Assembly (NCBI RefSeq): GCF_030655415.1
Contig: NZ_JAURVN010000011.1
Location: 62,001-126,000 of the forward strand
Direction of reading: 5' to 3'
From: Herminiimonas sp.
GTDB lineage: Bacteria; Pseudomonadota; Gammaproteobacteria; Burkholderiales; Burkholderiaceae
Length of the DNA stretch: 64,000 bases
Made by a program: the position numbers and the translations under genes. Below are positions 18,150 to 27,109 of the stretch, piece after piece. The notes beneath the pieces were generated by a model. The model ran no database searches and was not told where the DNA came from. It saw nothing but the letters and a program-made list of their open reading frames with translations. Each line of letters starts with the position of its first letter. Within the stretch, counting starts at the first letter, position 1.

Positions 18150-18656
18150 TTATCCCCTCGCATCAACATACTTGGGCAACATTAAAATTGCCTCGGCATT
18201 CGATGCAGAAAAACATTTATCAGCAGCTTCGCGGTAAGGCAGCCACATGAAGTTCAAATGCTCACGTGGTGCCAACACAACCGGAATGTCGCGTGGCACC
18301 AGCAAACCGAATACGTGCTCGGTATTGCGGGTCACGTCCGGTCCATAACGATGTTGCCATACAGGATAGATGTCATAGACATTGGAAAGTTGCCAATCCT
18401 TTAGATTTTCCAGCGAAACATGGCCAGACAAGGATGCCAGCTCTTGCTCTGAAGGCAAATTCCGCACGGCAATGCCGGTTTCTTCTGCGACTTCACGCAC
18501 CGCAGTTTCCAGAAAAAGCTCATCCACGCTGTCTTTGGAACCCGTCACCGATTGCCAAAAACCCGGCCTGTCGGCGCGTTCGATCAACAGCACTTCCAGT
18601 TTGGCGGTATGGATCACCACCAAAACCGATTCAGGAATTTTGTAAGGCCGGCTCAT
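18150..18656 (-). CDS. nudB: Dihydroneopterin triphosphate diphosphatase, Nudix
   Basis: Nudix hydrolase of about 168 residues that removes pyrophosphate from dihydroneopterin triphosphate in folate synthesis. It starts MSRPYKIPESVLVVIHT, typical of NudB. The Nudix box runs through TGSKDSVDELFLE to AVREVAEETGI, with REVAEETG intact and one extra residue between the first Gly and Glu compared with the canonical GX5E. ATG at 18656 is preferred to a TTG at 18674. It lies directly after aspS, a conserved Burkholderiales neighbourhood, but a terminator separates the two. Confidence 0.88.
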   Translation of the reverse strand: MSRPYKIPESVLVVIHTAKLEVLLIERADRPGFWQSVTGSKDSVDELFLETAVREVAEETGIAVRNLPSEQELASLSGHVSLENLKDWQLSNVYDIYPVWQHRYGPDVTRNTEHVFGLLVPRDIPVVLAPREHLNFMWLPYREAADKCFSASNAEAILMLPKYVDARG

Positions 18657-18702
18657 ACCAATTGTGTCTTTCAAAGTACAAACTACTACAGCATCAGAGC
18701 GA

Positions 18703-18731
18703 AAAAAAGGCGCGGAATTCCGCGCCTTTTT
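18703..18731 (-). terminator. Terminator after aspS
   Basis: AAAAAGGCGCGG and CCGCGCCTTTTT form a 12-bp stem with an AATT loop, 33 bases beyond the aspS stop. The tracts are symmetrical, so it may work in both directions. It partly isolates nudB from the aspS operon. Confidence 0.85.
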
Positions 18732-18763
18732 ATTATGCCGTAAAAAGCAATAAGTCTATGGAC

Positions 18764-20572
18764 TTAGCCTTTTACTGCGGGTGGTTCTACATTGCGCAAA
18801 CGAATATGCAATTCGCGCAATTGCTTCTCGTCGACTTCCGACGGTGCTTGTGTCAACAGACATTGCGCACGTTGCGTTTTCGGGAAGGCGATCACGTCGC
18901 GGATCGATTCTGCACCGGTCATCATGGTGACGATACGATCCAGACCGAAGGCCAGACCACCGTGTGGTGGAGCCCCGTATTGCAATGCATCCAGCAAGAA
19001 ACCGAACTTCAATTGCGCTTCTTCAGCACCGATTTTCAATGCGCGGAATACTTTGCTTTGTACATCGGCACGATGGATACGGACTGAACCGCCGCCCAGT
19101 TCCCAACCGTTCAAGACCATATCGTAAGCTTTGGACAGGCATTTACCTGGATCGGTTTCCATCAAGTCTTCATGTCCATCTTTAGGCGCGGTGAATGGGT
19201 GATGGGTGGCCGACCAGCGTTGGTTGTCTTCGTCGAATTCGAACATAGGGAAATCAACAACCCACAATGGACGCCATTCGTCGTCGAACAAACCGTTCTT
19301 TTTGCCGAAATCACTGTGACCAACTTTGACGCGCAAAGCGCCGATCGCATCGTTCACAACTTTCGCTTTATCAGCGCCGAAGAAAATCAGATCGCCATCT
19401 TGTGCGCCAGTTGCTTCGATGATTTTTGCCAATGCTTCATCGTGAATATTTTTAACGATAGGCGATTGCAGACCTTCACGGCCTTTGGCTTTTTCGTTGA
19501 TCTTGATGTAAGCCAGACCTTTGGCGCCGTAGATCGCGACGAACTGCGTGTACGCATCGATCTCGGAACGTGGCATTGCGCCGCCGCCTGGAACACGCAA
19601 GCCAACTACACGGCCGCCGTCCATATTTGCCGCACCGGAGAATACCTTGAACTCGACGTCTTTCATGATGCTGGTCAAATCTGTGAATTCCAGTTTGACG
19701 CGCATATCAGGCTTGTCCGAACCATACGTACCCATCGCGGTGGCGTAATCCATTACAGGGAATGGATTTGGCAGATCAACGTTCAGGCAGTTTTTAAATA
19801 CCAGACGAATCATGCCTTCGAACAAATCGCGAATTTCCTGTTCATTCATGAACGAAGTTTCGCAATCTATCTGCGTAAATTCAGGCTGACGATCAGCGCG
19901 CAAATCTTCGTCGCGGAAGCATTTAACGATTTGGTAATAGCGATCGAAGTTGGCAACCATCAGCAATTGTTTGAACAATTGCGGCGATTGCGGCAGCGCG
20001 AAGAAGTGACCTGCGTTGACACGCGATGGCACCAGATAATCGCGCGCGCCTTCTGGCGTTGACTTGGTCAGCATCGGTGTTTCGATATCGATAAAGCCTT
20101 GCGCATCGAGGAACTTGCGCACTTCCATCGTGACCTTGTAACGCAGGCGCAGATTGTTTTGCATTTGCGGACGACGCAGATCCAGTACGCGATGTGTCAG
20201 GCGTGTGGTTTCCGACAGGTTGTCATCATCCAGCTGGAACGGTGGCGTGACGGAAGGATTCAACACTTCCAGTTCATGCGCCAGCACTTCGATCTTGCCG
20301 GAAGTCAGATTGCTGTTGGTGGTGCCGTCAGGACGGTTACGCACGACGCCGGTGATACGCAGACAGAATTCGTTACGTACCGATTCAGCAGCTTTGAATA
20401 CATCAACGCGATCTGGATCGCAAACGATTTGCACCAGGCCTTCACGATCGCGCAGATCGATGAAGATGACGCCGCCATGATCGCGCCGACGATGAACCCA
20501 GCCGCACAGGCTGACGGTTTGATCGAGCAGCGCTTCAGAAGTAAGGCCGCAGTAGTGAGTTCGCATAGACAT
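18764..20572 (-). CDS. aspS: Aspartyl-tRNA synthetase
   Basis: Class II synthetase of about 602 residues that charges tRNA-Asp, and often tRNA-Asn in bacteria lacking AsnRS. The N-terminal OB fold begins [20 protein letters not shown]. Motif 2 is [19 protein letters not shown] and motif 3 is [15 protein letters not shown]. The bacterial insertion (GAD) domain lies between, making it the long bacterial form. The start is ATG 20572 (MSMRTHYCG); a TTG two codons upstream is also in frame. It is the third gene of an FmdB-DUF502-aspS unit. Confidence 0.96.
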   Translation of the reverse strand: MSMRTHYCGLTSEALLDQTVSLCGWVHRRRDHGGVIFIDLRDREGLVQIVCDPDRVDVFKAAESVRNEFCLRITGVVRNRPDGTTNSNLTSGKIEVLAHELEVLNPSVTPPFQLDDDNLSETTRLTHRVLDLRRPQMQNNLRLRYKVTMEVRKFLDAQGFIDIETPMLTKSTPEGARDYLVPSRVNAGHFFALPQSPQLFKQLLMVANFDRYYQIVKCFRDEDLRADRQPEFTQIDCETSFMNEQEIRDLFEGMIRLVFKNCLNVDLPNPFPVMDYATAMGTYGSDKPDMRVKLEFTDLTSIMKDVEFKVFSGAANMDGGRVVGLRVPGGGAMPRSEIDAYTQFVAIYGAKGLAYIKINEKAKGREGLQSPIVKNIHDEALAKIIEATGAQDGDLIFFGADKAKVVNDAIGALRVKVGHSDFGKKNGLFDDEWRPLWVVDFPMFEFDEDNQRWSATHHPFTAPKDGHEDLMETDPGKCLSKAYDMVLNGWELGGGSVRIHRADVQSKVFRALKIGAEEAQLKFGFLLDALQYGAPPHGGLAFGLDRIVTMMTGAESIRDVIAFPKTQRAQCLLTQAPSEVDEKQLRELHIRLRNVEPPAVKG

Positions 20573-20691
20573 ATTCAAATTCCAGTTTCAGGTTCTTTGT
20601 TTGCTATCGCCAAAAACGGCGATCGCTACTTAATTATTACGTGATTCGATTTAATTTTTGCAGCTACAAATGCTGCAAGTACATAGTTCGA

Positions 20692-21333
20692 TTACACAAG
20701 GTCCGATGACGATTTACTCGGATCAATAATCTGTGTCTTGTCAAAAAATTCGGGAGTAACCACGCCCATGGAAACAATGTACTTCAATGCTTCATCCACG
20801 TTCATGTCGAGTTCTATCGTATCTGCACGCGGCACCATCAGGAAGAAACCCGAAGTCGGATTCGGCGTTGTCGGCACATACACGCTGACATAATCGCCGA
20901 CCAAATGATTGCGCACATCGCCGCCCGGCACACCGGTCATGAATGCGATGGTCCACGAACCTTGACGCGGATATTGCACCAACAGCGCCTTGCGGAATGC
21001 ATTACCCGATGACGAAAACAAGGTATCCGACACTTGTTTGACGCTGGAATAAATCGTATTGAATACCGGGATGCGTTTCAACACTGCTTCCCACAACGCG
21101 ACCACACGATTACCAATGAAGTTGCGTGTCGCCAGACCCGTCAGGAAAATAATCAACAGCGTCAGAATGGTGCCCAGGCCAGGAATGGCGAAGCCGAACA
21201 AGGCTTCCGGCCGCCAGCTCATAGGCAGCAGCAGCAAGGATTTATCCATGGTGCCGACGATCAGGTTCAACACCCACAAGGTAATCGCGAGAGGAACAAG
21301 AATCAGCAAACCGGTAATGAAATATTTACGCAT
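20692..21333 (-). CDS. DUF502 family membrane protein
   Basis: Membrane protein of about 213 residues with two N-terminal transmembrane helices (FITGLLILVPLAITLWVLNL and IPGLGTILTLLIIFLTGLAT). A conserved soluble domain follows, with RIPVFNTIYSSVKQVSDTL, VQYPRQGSWTIAFMTG and the proline-glycine-rich VYVPTTPNPTSGFFLMVP. These are the hallmarks of DUF502; its function is unknown. ATG 21333 (MRKYFITG) is chosen over one 15 codons upstream. It sits between the FmdB-like gene and aspS, a conserved order in related genomes. Confidence 0.9.
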   Translation of the reverse strand: MRKYFITGLLILVPLAITLWVLNLIVGTMDKSLLLLPMSWRPEALFGFAIPGLGTILTLLIIFLTGLATRNFIGNRVVALWEAVLKRIPVFNTIYSSVKQVSDTLFSSSGNAFRKALLVQYPRQGSWTIAFMTGVPGGDVRNHLVGDYVSVYVPTTPNPTSGFFLMVPRADTIELDMNVDEALKYIVSMGVVTPEFFDKTQIIDPSKSSSDLV

Positions 21334-21381
21334 GGTGGTTACCGTTAAAATCGGCCGGATTGTTCCGGCGCGATACATTCG

Positions 21382-21717
21382 TCAAGAATCAGATTTGTTG
21401 GTTGAAGAAGCCGCAGGCGTTGCTGCCGGTGCAGTTGCAGCAGGAGCTGCGGTCGATGTGCTTGCCGCATCGGATTTGGCTGCCGGCGCATCACCGCCAG
21501 TCGTCGCCACTGCAGGCGCTGTCGTGCCGCCCTGACCACCGCGAAAATCGGTGACATACCAACCGGTACCTTTGAGTTGAAAGCCTGCCGCCGTCAATTG
21601 TTTCTTGAACGTGGACTTGCCGCACTGTGGGCACTCGGTCAGGACTGGATCAGATATTTTTTGCAACGCATCTTTGGCAAAACCACAGGCTTCACAACGG
21701 TACGCATAAATTGGCAT
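21382..21717 (-). CDS. FmdB-family zinc ribbon protein
   Basis: Small protein of 111 residues. An N-terminal zinc ribbon (MPIYAYRCEACGF, then ECPQCGKSTFKKQ) has the two CxxC pairs of the FmdB regulatory family. It is followed by LKGTGWYVTDFRGG and a low-complexity Ala/Thr/Pro tail. The role is not established; FmdB was named for a formamidase regulator, but most members are of unknown function. First gene of the unit leading to aspS; an exact TATAAT lies about 35 bases upstream. Confidence 0.88.
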   Translation of the reverse strand: MPIYAYRCEACGFAKDALQKISDPVLTECPQCGKSTFKKQLTAAGFQLKGTGWYVTDFRGGQGGTTAPAVATTGGDAPAAKSDAASTSTAAPAATAPAATPAASSTNKSDS

Positions 21718-21751
21718 GACAAATTCCCGCGAAAATCTTACAAAACCCTGA

Positions 21752-21757
21752 ATTATA
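21752..21757 (-). promoter_or_regulatory. Candidate -10 element of the FmdB-DUF502-aspS operon
   Basis: Read on the minus strand this is TATAAT, about 35 bases before the FmdB-like gene start. The -35 position (AGTAAA at 17 bases) is weak, so support is moderate. Confidence 0.4.
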
Positions 21758-21871
21758 AAGGTTTTCAGACCCGATTTACTGGGGATTTGGGCGACACTAC
21801 ATTCCCAGCAGGCGAAAAAAGCTAGATTAATTGCAGTGGCAAGTTCGCCGCCAGCTGCATATGGGTTATTC

Positions 21872-21908
21872 CTTGCGAAGATGACATCAAAATTATCCTC
21901 TTCGCAAG
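21872..21908 (-). terminator. Stem-loop downstream of potD, possible terminator
   Basis: CTTGCGAAGA and TCTTCGCAAG form a perfect 10-bp stem around a 17-base loop, 14 bases after the potD stop. There is no U-tract, so it may act as a 3'-end stabiliser rather than an intrinsic terminator. Confidence 0.4.
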
Positions 21909-21921
21909 AAATGGAGCGCCA

Positions 21922-22995
21922 TTATTTGGCGCGAATTTCGGTCCAGATACGATTCAAAGCACGACGCTGCTTGCTGTTCAAGTCTTTCAGCATTTCCAGT
22001 TTCGCCGCATTGGCAGCATCCGGGAAGATCGCCGGGTTCTTGGAAATCTCAGGCTTGATGTAAGCCAGCGCAGCGCTGTTTGGATTACCGGTACCTATCA
22101 TATTGGTCAGCTCGGCCGAATTTTTACCATCCAGCACCAGATTGATGAACTGATGCGCCAGATCCGCACGCGGCGCATCTTTTGGAATCACCAGACTATC
22201 CAGCGACATCGCCGCGCCTTCTTTAGGCAAAGCATGACGAATGCGGAATTTGCGACCGGCTTTTTGTGCGTCGATATCAGCCTGGAAAATATCGCTTGAA
22301 TAACCGTGCACCAACCAGATATCGCCTACCGTCAAACCTTTGATATAGCTTGTACCGTTGAAAGCAGCCCAGTAAGGCTTGGCTTTCAGGATGACATTTT
22401 TGGCTTCCGCCCAATGTTTTTCATCCGTGTCGTTGACCGAGTAACCGAGGTATTTCAAAGCCGCCGCCATCAACTCGTTGGCTGAATCGAGAACAGTCAC
22501 CTTGCCTTTGATCTTGGCCAAAATCGCCGGATCGAAAATCGCGGCCCAGCTGTCAACCGGCACGCCCAGCTCTTTCATTTTTTGCTCGTTATAACCAAGC
22601 AAGGTGATCGTGTACGCGTACGGCACTGAGTACTGATTGCCTTTGTCGAAATCGGTATTCAGATATTGCGGATTCAGGTTCTTGAAGTTGCTCAACTTGC
22701 TCTTGTCGATAGGCTGCAAAGCGTTTTGCTTGATCAGCGATTGCAAGGCGTTTCCGGTCGGCACGATCAAGTCGTAACCTTTCGCACCAGCAGCCAGCTT
22801 GGCCAGCATCTCTTCGTTATCGCCGTAATAGCTTTGCACCAGCTGGCATTTGCATGCGGCTTCAAAGCGCTGCACGGTTTCTGCCGCAAGATAATTGTTC
22901 CAGTTATACAGATGCAGCTTGTTTTGCGCCTGCGCGGAAGTGGCGGTAGAAACAGCAAGCAACATCAGCGAAGCAAGTGCGAATAATTTTTTCAT
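21922..22995 (-). CDS. potD: Polyamine ABC transporter substrate-binding protein (PotD/PotF type)
   Basis: Periplasmic binding protein of 357 residues. The signal peptide covers about residues 1-23 (MKKLFALASLMLLAVSTATS..., cleavage after AQA). The mature start NKLHLYNWNNYLAAETVQRF and the YDLIVPTGNALQSL stretch are typical of spermidine/putrescine-binding proteins. The acidic pocket residues cannot be checked without an alignment, so spermidine versus putrescine stays open. It is the last gene of the operon ATPase-permease-permease-binding protein, 21 bases after the second permease. Confidence 0.87.
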   Translation of the reverse strand: MKKLFALASLMLLAVSTATSAQAQNKLHLYNWNNYLAAETVQRFEAACKCQLVQSYYGDNEEMLAKLAAGAKGYDLIVPTGNALQSLIKQNALQPIDKSKLSNFKNLNPQYLNTDFDKGNQYSVPYAYTITLLGYNEQKMKELGVPVDSWAAIFDPAILAKIKGKVTVLDSANELMAAALKYLGYSVNDTDEKHWAEAKNVILKAKPYWAAFNGTSYIKGLTVGDIWLVHGYSSDIFQADIDAQKAGRKFRIRHALPKEGAAMSLDSLVIPKDAPRADLAHQFINLVLDGKNSAELTNMIGTGNPNSAALAYIKPEISKNPAIFPDAANAAKLEMLKDLNSKQRRALNRIWTEIRAK

Positions 22996-23016
22996 GGCGA
23001 GTCCAGAGAAAAAGAA

Positions 23017-23802
23017 TCAGGAACGAAATGCGTTAGGTGACAGTTTTGAAGCGACAACAATCAGAAGCAAAGTCAATGCCATCAACAGCGTAGAAACAGC
23101 GTTCACTTCCGGCGTAACCGCAATCTTGATCATCGAATAAATCTGCAATGGCAAGGTCGAAGTATTCGCCCCAGCGGTAAAGAAGGTGATCACGAAATCA
23201 TCGATCGACAGCGTGAACGCCATCAGCGCCCCCGCCGCCACGCCCGGCATGATCAGCGGTAAAGTCACGCGCTTGAATGCCTGCCACGGCGTCGCACCGC
23301 AATCGCGCGCTGCCTCGGTCAGGCTTTCATCCATCCCGCTCAAACGCGAACGTACCACAATCGCGACGAAGCCCATGCTGAAAGCGATATGCGCCAGCGT
23401 CACCGACAACATGCCCAAAGTCAGATTCAGCATCACGAAGAAAATCAGTAGCGACACGCCAACCAGAATTTCCGGAATCGCGATCGGCGTCAGCACCAGT
23501 ATCTGCAATGCGCGGATTTTATAGCGATGCAACGCAAAGCCGGCCATGGTTCCCAGCACCGTGGATACCGCGCTCGACACCAGCGCAATGATCAGCGAAT
23601 TACCCGCTGCGCGCAGCATCTCTTCATTGGCGAACAGCTTGCGATACCAGTCCAGCGTAAAGCCCACCCACTCCGCATTCAGACGCGAATCGTTGAATGA
23701 ATACACAACCACGATCACCAGCGGCAAATACAAAAATACATAGACCAGCACTGCTGTCAGGATCAGCAATGTCGATTGGCGCTTCACTATTTTCTTAGCC
23801 AT
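23017..23802 (-). CDS. potC: Polyamine ABC transporter permease (PotC/PotI type)
   Basis: Inner-membrane permease of 261 residues with six predicted helices. The EAA loop reads EAARDCGATPWQAFKRVTLPLIMPG, where the ATPase docks, and the conserved C-terminal FTLSIDDFVITFFTAG of PotC/PotI proteins is present. Its start overlaps the upstream permease stop by 8 bases, so the two are translationally coupled and presumably form a heterodimeric channel. Confidence 0.88.
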   Translation of the reverse strand: MAKKIVKRQSTLLILTAVLVYVFLYLPLVIVVVYSFNDSRLNAEWVGFTLDWYRKLFANEEMLRAAGNSLIIALVSSAVSTVLGTMAGFALHRYKIRALQILVLTPIAIPEILVGVSLLIFFVMLNLTLGMLSVTLAHIAFSMGFVAIVVRSRLSGMDESLTEAARDCGATPWQAFKRVTLPLIMPGVAAGALMAFTLSIDDFVITFFTAGANTSTLPLQIYSMIKIAVTPEVNAVSTLLMALTLLLIVVASKLSPNAFRS

Positions 23803-24718
23803 TCGCCCTCCTGCGCGGTCTTGCCAGCAAGGCCGCTAAACCGGCCGCCGCCAATGCAGCGACCGTCAACATGATGGAAAGCACACTGCCGAAAGGCCAG
23901 TCGCGCGAATCGAGGAATTGCTGCTTGATGACGTTGCCGATCATGATGCCGCCAGTACCGCCCAGCAAATCCGATACTGCAAAAATTCCCAGCGCCGGAA
24001 TGAAGACTAAAGCCGCGCCTGCATACACACCTGGCAGAGACAACGGAAACGTCACGCGCCAAAAACGTTGCCATGCATTCGCGCCCAAATCCTGCGCCGC
24101 ATCGAGCAAGGCCGGATCGTGCTTTTCCAGATTGGCATACAGCGGCAACACCATGAACGGCAGATGCACATACACAAGGCCGACGATCACCGCAAAAGCG
24201 CTGTAGAGCAAAGTCACAGGTTCAAAACCGAACGCGCCGAGCACCGCATTCACCCCACGCGTCAACGCCGATTGCGGACCAAGAATAATGATCCACGCAT
24301 AAATACGAATCAGGAAATTGCTCCAGAACGGCAGGATCACCAACAGCACCAGCAAGCTGCGCCACTTCTGCGGGCTGCGCGCAATCAGCAACGCCAGCGG
24401 ATATGCCATCAACAAGCAAATCAGCGTCGTAATCACCGCGAACAAAAATGATTTCAGAAAAATCGCGGTGTAAACGAAATCGGAAAAAAATGGCGTGAAG
24501 CTTTCCAGCGTCAAATCAAGCGCGCCGCTCTCGTCAAACAAAGGCGCGAGTCCGCCGTAATCACCTGGATAACGAAATGCCGCAAACGCCATGATCAGTG
24601 TCGGCACTGCGAAGAAGAAAATCAGATACAGCAGCGGCGGACCACTGATCAACCAGCGCGCCAAGGATTGCTTGCCGCTGCTGGAGTTGCTCACTGATTT
24701 TGCACCTGCTTTAGACAT
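23795..24718 (-). CDS. potB: Polyamine ABC transporter permease (PotB/PotH type)
   Basis: Inner-membrane permease of about 307 residues. It has the large first periplasmic loop after the first helix that is typical of PotB/PotH, the LLVILPFWSNFLIRIYAWII motif, and the EAA loop DAAQDLGANAWQRFWRVTFPLSLPG. The open frame reaches back to 25012 inside the ATPase gene, but that upstream part is non-native in character; ATG 24718 (MSKAGAKS) overlaps the ATPase stop by 8 bases and is the natural start. Confidence 0.87.
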   Translation of the reverse strand: MSKAGAKSVSNSSSGKQSLARWLISGPPLLYLIFFFAVPTLIMAFAAFRYPGDYGGLAPLFDESGALDLTLESFTPFFSDFVYTAIFLKSFLFAVITTLICLLMAYPLALLIARSPQKWRSLLVLLVILPFWSNFLIRIYAWIIILGPQSALTRGVNAVLGAFGFEPVTLLYSAFAVIVGLVYVHLPFMVLPLYANLEKHDPALLDAAQDLGANAWQRFWRVTFPLSLPGVYAGAALVFIPALGIFAVSDLLGGTGGIMIGNVIKQQFLDSRDWPFGSVLSIMLTVAALAAAGLAALLARPRRRANG

Positions 24719-25811
24719 GAACAGTTTCAGCCAGGAAGTGACCTGCATCGACGCGCCACGCGACGTCAACGGTGTCGCCGACTTCAAAGAAACGCGGTCT
24801 GCCAATTGCGGAATTAGCCAGCATGGTTTCAATACGCACACCGCCTTCGGTCTCGACGATATACACGGTGACGCCGCCCATGTAGAGCAATTCTTTGACG
24901 TAGCCGTCGAAGTGATTTTCATCCGGCACACCGCGCACGATCTCGGCACTGACCTGAATTTTTTCCGGACGCAAAGCAATCGTGCCTTTGCTGCCAACCT
25001 GTACACCAGCAACCGTCAATGCTTTCACCGCGCCCATACCAGGCACATCCAGCAACATCATATTGCCGTCGATGTGCGTCACGGTGCCGTCGAACAAATT
25101 GCAGGTGCCGATAAAGTCCGCGACGAAACGACTACGTGGATAACTGTAAATACGCGTAGGTTCATCCAGTTGCTCGACCTGCCCTTTATTCATCACGGCG
25201 ATGCGATGCGACAGCGCCAGCGCTTCAGCCTGGTCATGCGTCACGTAGACAAAAGTAATGCCGACTTCCTTCTGCAAATTGATCAACTCGATCTGCATCT
25301 GTTCGCGCAATTGCGCATCGAGTGCCGACAGCGGCTCATCCAAAAGTAGCAATTTAGGGCGCGTTACCAGTGCACGCGCAATCGATACACGTTGTCGCTG
25401 ACCGCCGGACAATTCATGTGGATAGCGCGCAGCGAAACCTGTGAGGCGCACGTCTTCCAGGGCTTCATCGACTTTTTGTTTGATTTCGGATTTCGGCGTA
25501 TTCGCCATTTCCAGCGGAAACGCGATATTGCCTGCCACCGTCATGTGCGGGAACAAGGCGTAATTCTGAAACACAGTGCGCACCGCGCGCTGCTCCGGCG
25601 GCACGCCGGTCAGGTCTACGCCATCCAGCAGGATTTGACCTTCGTCTGGCTCGTCGAAGCCGGCGATCATGCGCAGCAGCGTCGTCTTGCCACAGCCCGA
25701 CGGACCGAGCAGAGTAAAGAACTCGCCAGCCTCAATCGAAAGACTGATGTTGTCGACTACAGTGTTATCGCCAAAACGGCGAGTGAGATTGCGAATTTCG
25801 AGGAGCGCCAT
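24711..25811 (-). CDS. potA: Polyamine ABC transporter ATP-binding protein (PotA/PotG type)
   Basis: ATPase of about 366 residues. Walker A is GPSGCGKTT, the Q loop FQNYALFPH, the signature LSGGQRQR, Walker B LLLDEPLSALDA, and the switch is VFVYVTHDQAEA-like. The C-terminal TOBE domain (about residues 280-366) is the usual regulatory extension of polyamine importers. The start MALLEIRN at 25811 has AGGA 4 bases upstream; an ATG 23 codons earlier is less likely. First gene of the potABCD-type operon. Confidence 0.9.
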   Translation of the reverse strand: MALLEIRNLTRRFGDNTVVDNISLSIEAGEFFTLLGPSGCGKTTLLRMIAGFDEPDEGQILLDGVDLTGVPPEQRAVRTVFQNYALFPHMTVAGNIAFPLEMANTPKSEIKQKVDEALEDVRLTGFAARYPHELSGGQRQRVSIARALVTRPKLLLLDEPLSALDAQLREQMQIELINLQKEVGITFVYVTHDQAEALALSHRIAVMNKGQVEQLDEPTRIYSYPRSRFVADFIGTCNLFDGTVTHIDGNMMLLDVPGMGAVKALTVAGVQVGSKGTIALRPEKIQVSAEIVRGVPDENHFDGYVKELLYMGGVTVYIVETEGGVRIETMLANSAIGRPRFFEVGDTVDVAWRVDAGHFLAETVHV

Positions 25812-25863
25812 CTTGTCCTGGGCCGGGCTGCAAGGGTTACGGGGAATGAAAAAAACCGGGGCA

Positions 25864-25869
25864 ATTGTA
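25864..25869 (-). promoter_or_regulatory. Candidate -10 element of the potABCD operon
   Basis: On the minus strand TACAAT, preceded by TTGCTATTTGC. It would place the transcript start about 46 bases before potA. The -35 match is poor. Confidence 0.35.
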
Positions 25870-25894
25870 GCAAATAGCAACGCTGATTTCTAAA

Positions 25895-25925
25895 AAAATG
25901 GCGCTCCAAAATGGAGCGCCATTTT
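25895..25925 (-). terminator. Terminator between the 123-residue unknown gene and potA
   Basis: A 13-bp stem AAAATGGCGCTCC / GGAGCGCCATTTT with a 5-base loop begins just after the stop of the upstream minus-strand gene. The flanking A and T runs make it potentially bidirectional. Confidence 0.85.
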
Positions 25926-25929
25926 CATG

Positions 25930-26301
25930 CTATTCGTACTTGGAAAACTGGATTCCCAACTTGCGCTCCATGCTCTCGCCAAGACGAGGGCCCAGACCGG
26001 GCAAAAGCGAACGTAATATCCGAGGGAATTCGTGCAAACCCGCCCTCATTTCAGTCACCAATTTCTGGCAGCCAGGCTCATCTATCTCATTCGCCAGCGC
26101 CTCCCTGCAGCGCACGACAGAACCCACAACACCATCGGCCAGATTATCCAGCCCTTCGTCGTAGGTTTCTCTTAAGAGCGCGATCAAGTGATCGTAAGTA
26201 ACCAACAACTCTCTCAGCTCGTAAGCGGCGCTTGCAGAAGCTGGTTTCGCTGCACGTTTGAAGGGCAATACGTTATTGCTGTCGGTGTTATTCATAGACA
26301 T
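25930..26301 (-). CDS. Unknown protein, 123 residues
   Basis: No family recognised. It is a mainly alpha-helical soluble protein with a Ser/Asn/Ala-rich N-terminus, a helix YELRELLVTYDHLIALLRET, a conserved-looking CREALANEIDEPGCQKLV and a C-terminus LGPRLGESMERKLGIQF. Neither signal peptide nor membrane helix is present. It has a terminator of its own and is flanked by the polyamine importer and a Pr6Pr-like membrane protein gene, so it is probably monocistronic. The coding call rests on an open frame with a good terminator directly after the stop. Confidence 0.7.
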   Translation of the reverse strand: MSMNNTDSNNVLPFKRAAKPASASAAYELRELLVTYDHLIALLRETYDEGLDNLADGVVGSVVRCREALANEIDEPGCQKLVTEMRAGLHEFPRILRSLLPGLGPRLGESMERKLGIQFSKYE

Positions 26302-26469
26302 CGCTGCTTTGTCTTGGCGCTACTTAAACTACCCGGGAATCAAATTACTAAAGAAATTCTAGCAAATAGCGGGCCTGATATCTAAAAATGACACTCTTGA
26401 ATCGACAAAATTTTCTATTCAATATCCTTCAACCTTCTTAATTGCTGGACTGACAAACCTTACCCCAAG

Positions 26470-27099
26470 CTAGCGCGCTGCATATTGTGATCTAGCGCTT
26501 GCAAGGCGATTGCCAACCTCGAGCAAAACCCAAGCAGCCAGAAGAAATGTGACGGTGATACCCAAGGAATACATCGCGACCCCGCCGTAGCCGCCAACGT
26601 TCGCTGGATTGAGAAATGGATAGGGATACCAGCCAATCATTGCTCCACGCACGACGACATATACGAGATAAATGGCAGGAAAAACGCACGCAAAAAGGAG
26701 GGTCTTTGTATGCAGCTTAACGGCTGGGGGATGGACTAACCAGTCCAGTACAATCGCCACGGGCATGACGTAGTGCAGGACGAAATTAACCCAGGGAAGC
26801 AAGGCGCCAAGATCAACGTTGCGAAGCAGCACGGCGAAAACAAGACCAACTACGGCCATGTTGACGACTGATATGTACCTGGTCAAGTCCATAGCGCCTC
26901 TGTCCCGCTTGAATACGCAGAGCAGCAAGACTGAGGCGGCGATAAGGTTGGAGAGATTGGTGAAGTAGCTGAAGAAATTCAGCACACTGTAGGACGCGGC
27001 GACGTGCAATATCAGTTGTTGAACTATGGCAGTGAGGGCCGCTACCGCTAGACCTGCGCGTATGGTTTTAAGAACGCTTGGTCTGAAGTTGCGAATCAT
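26470..27099 (-). CDS. Pr6Pr-like integral membrane protein
   Basis: Membrane protein of 209 residues with about six helices. Motifs FSYFTNLSNLIAASVLL, LPWVNFVLHYVMPVAIVLDW and YPYPFLNPANVGGYGG are typical of Pr6Pr family proteins; the last, with its YPYPFL segment, is the most diagnostic. The role of the family is unknown. It ends 10 bases short of nothing related and begins 10 bases after the ubiB stop, reading in the same direction as ubiB, so it may ride on the ubiJ-ubiB transcript. The spacing to the next gene (26301) is 168 bases. Confidence 0.75.
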   Translation of the reverse strand: MIRNFRPSVLKTIRAGLAVAALTAIVQQLILHVAASYSVLNFFSYFTNLSNLIAASVLLLCVFKRDRGAMDLTRYISVVNMAVVGLVFAVLLRNVDLGALLPWVNFVLHYVMPVAIVLDWLVHPPAVKLHTKTLLFACVFPAIYLVYVVVRGAMIGWYPYPFLNPANVGGYGGVAMYSLGITVTFLLAAWVLLEVGNRLASARSQYAAR

Positions 27100-27109
27100 A
27101 CTTCCCTAC

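Noticed and set aside
21909..25923. Exact 15-base direct repeat AAATGGAGCGCCATT at 21909-21923 and 25909-25923, on both sides of the pot operon.
   Set aside because: In a 64-kb window one or two such 15-mers are expected by chance, and the right copy is simply one arm of a terminator. No sign of mobility.
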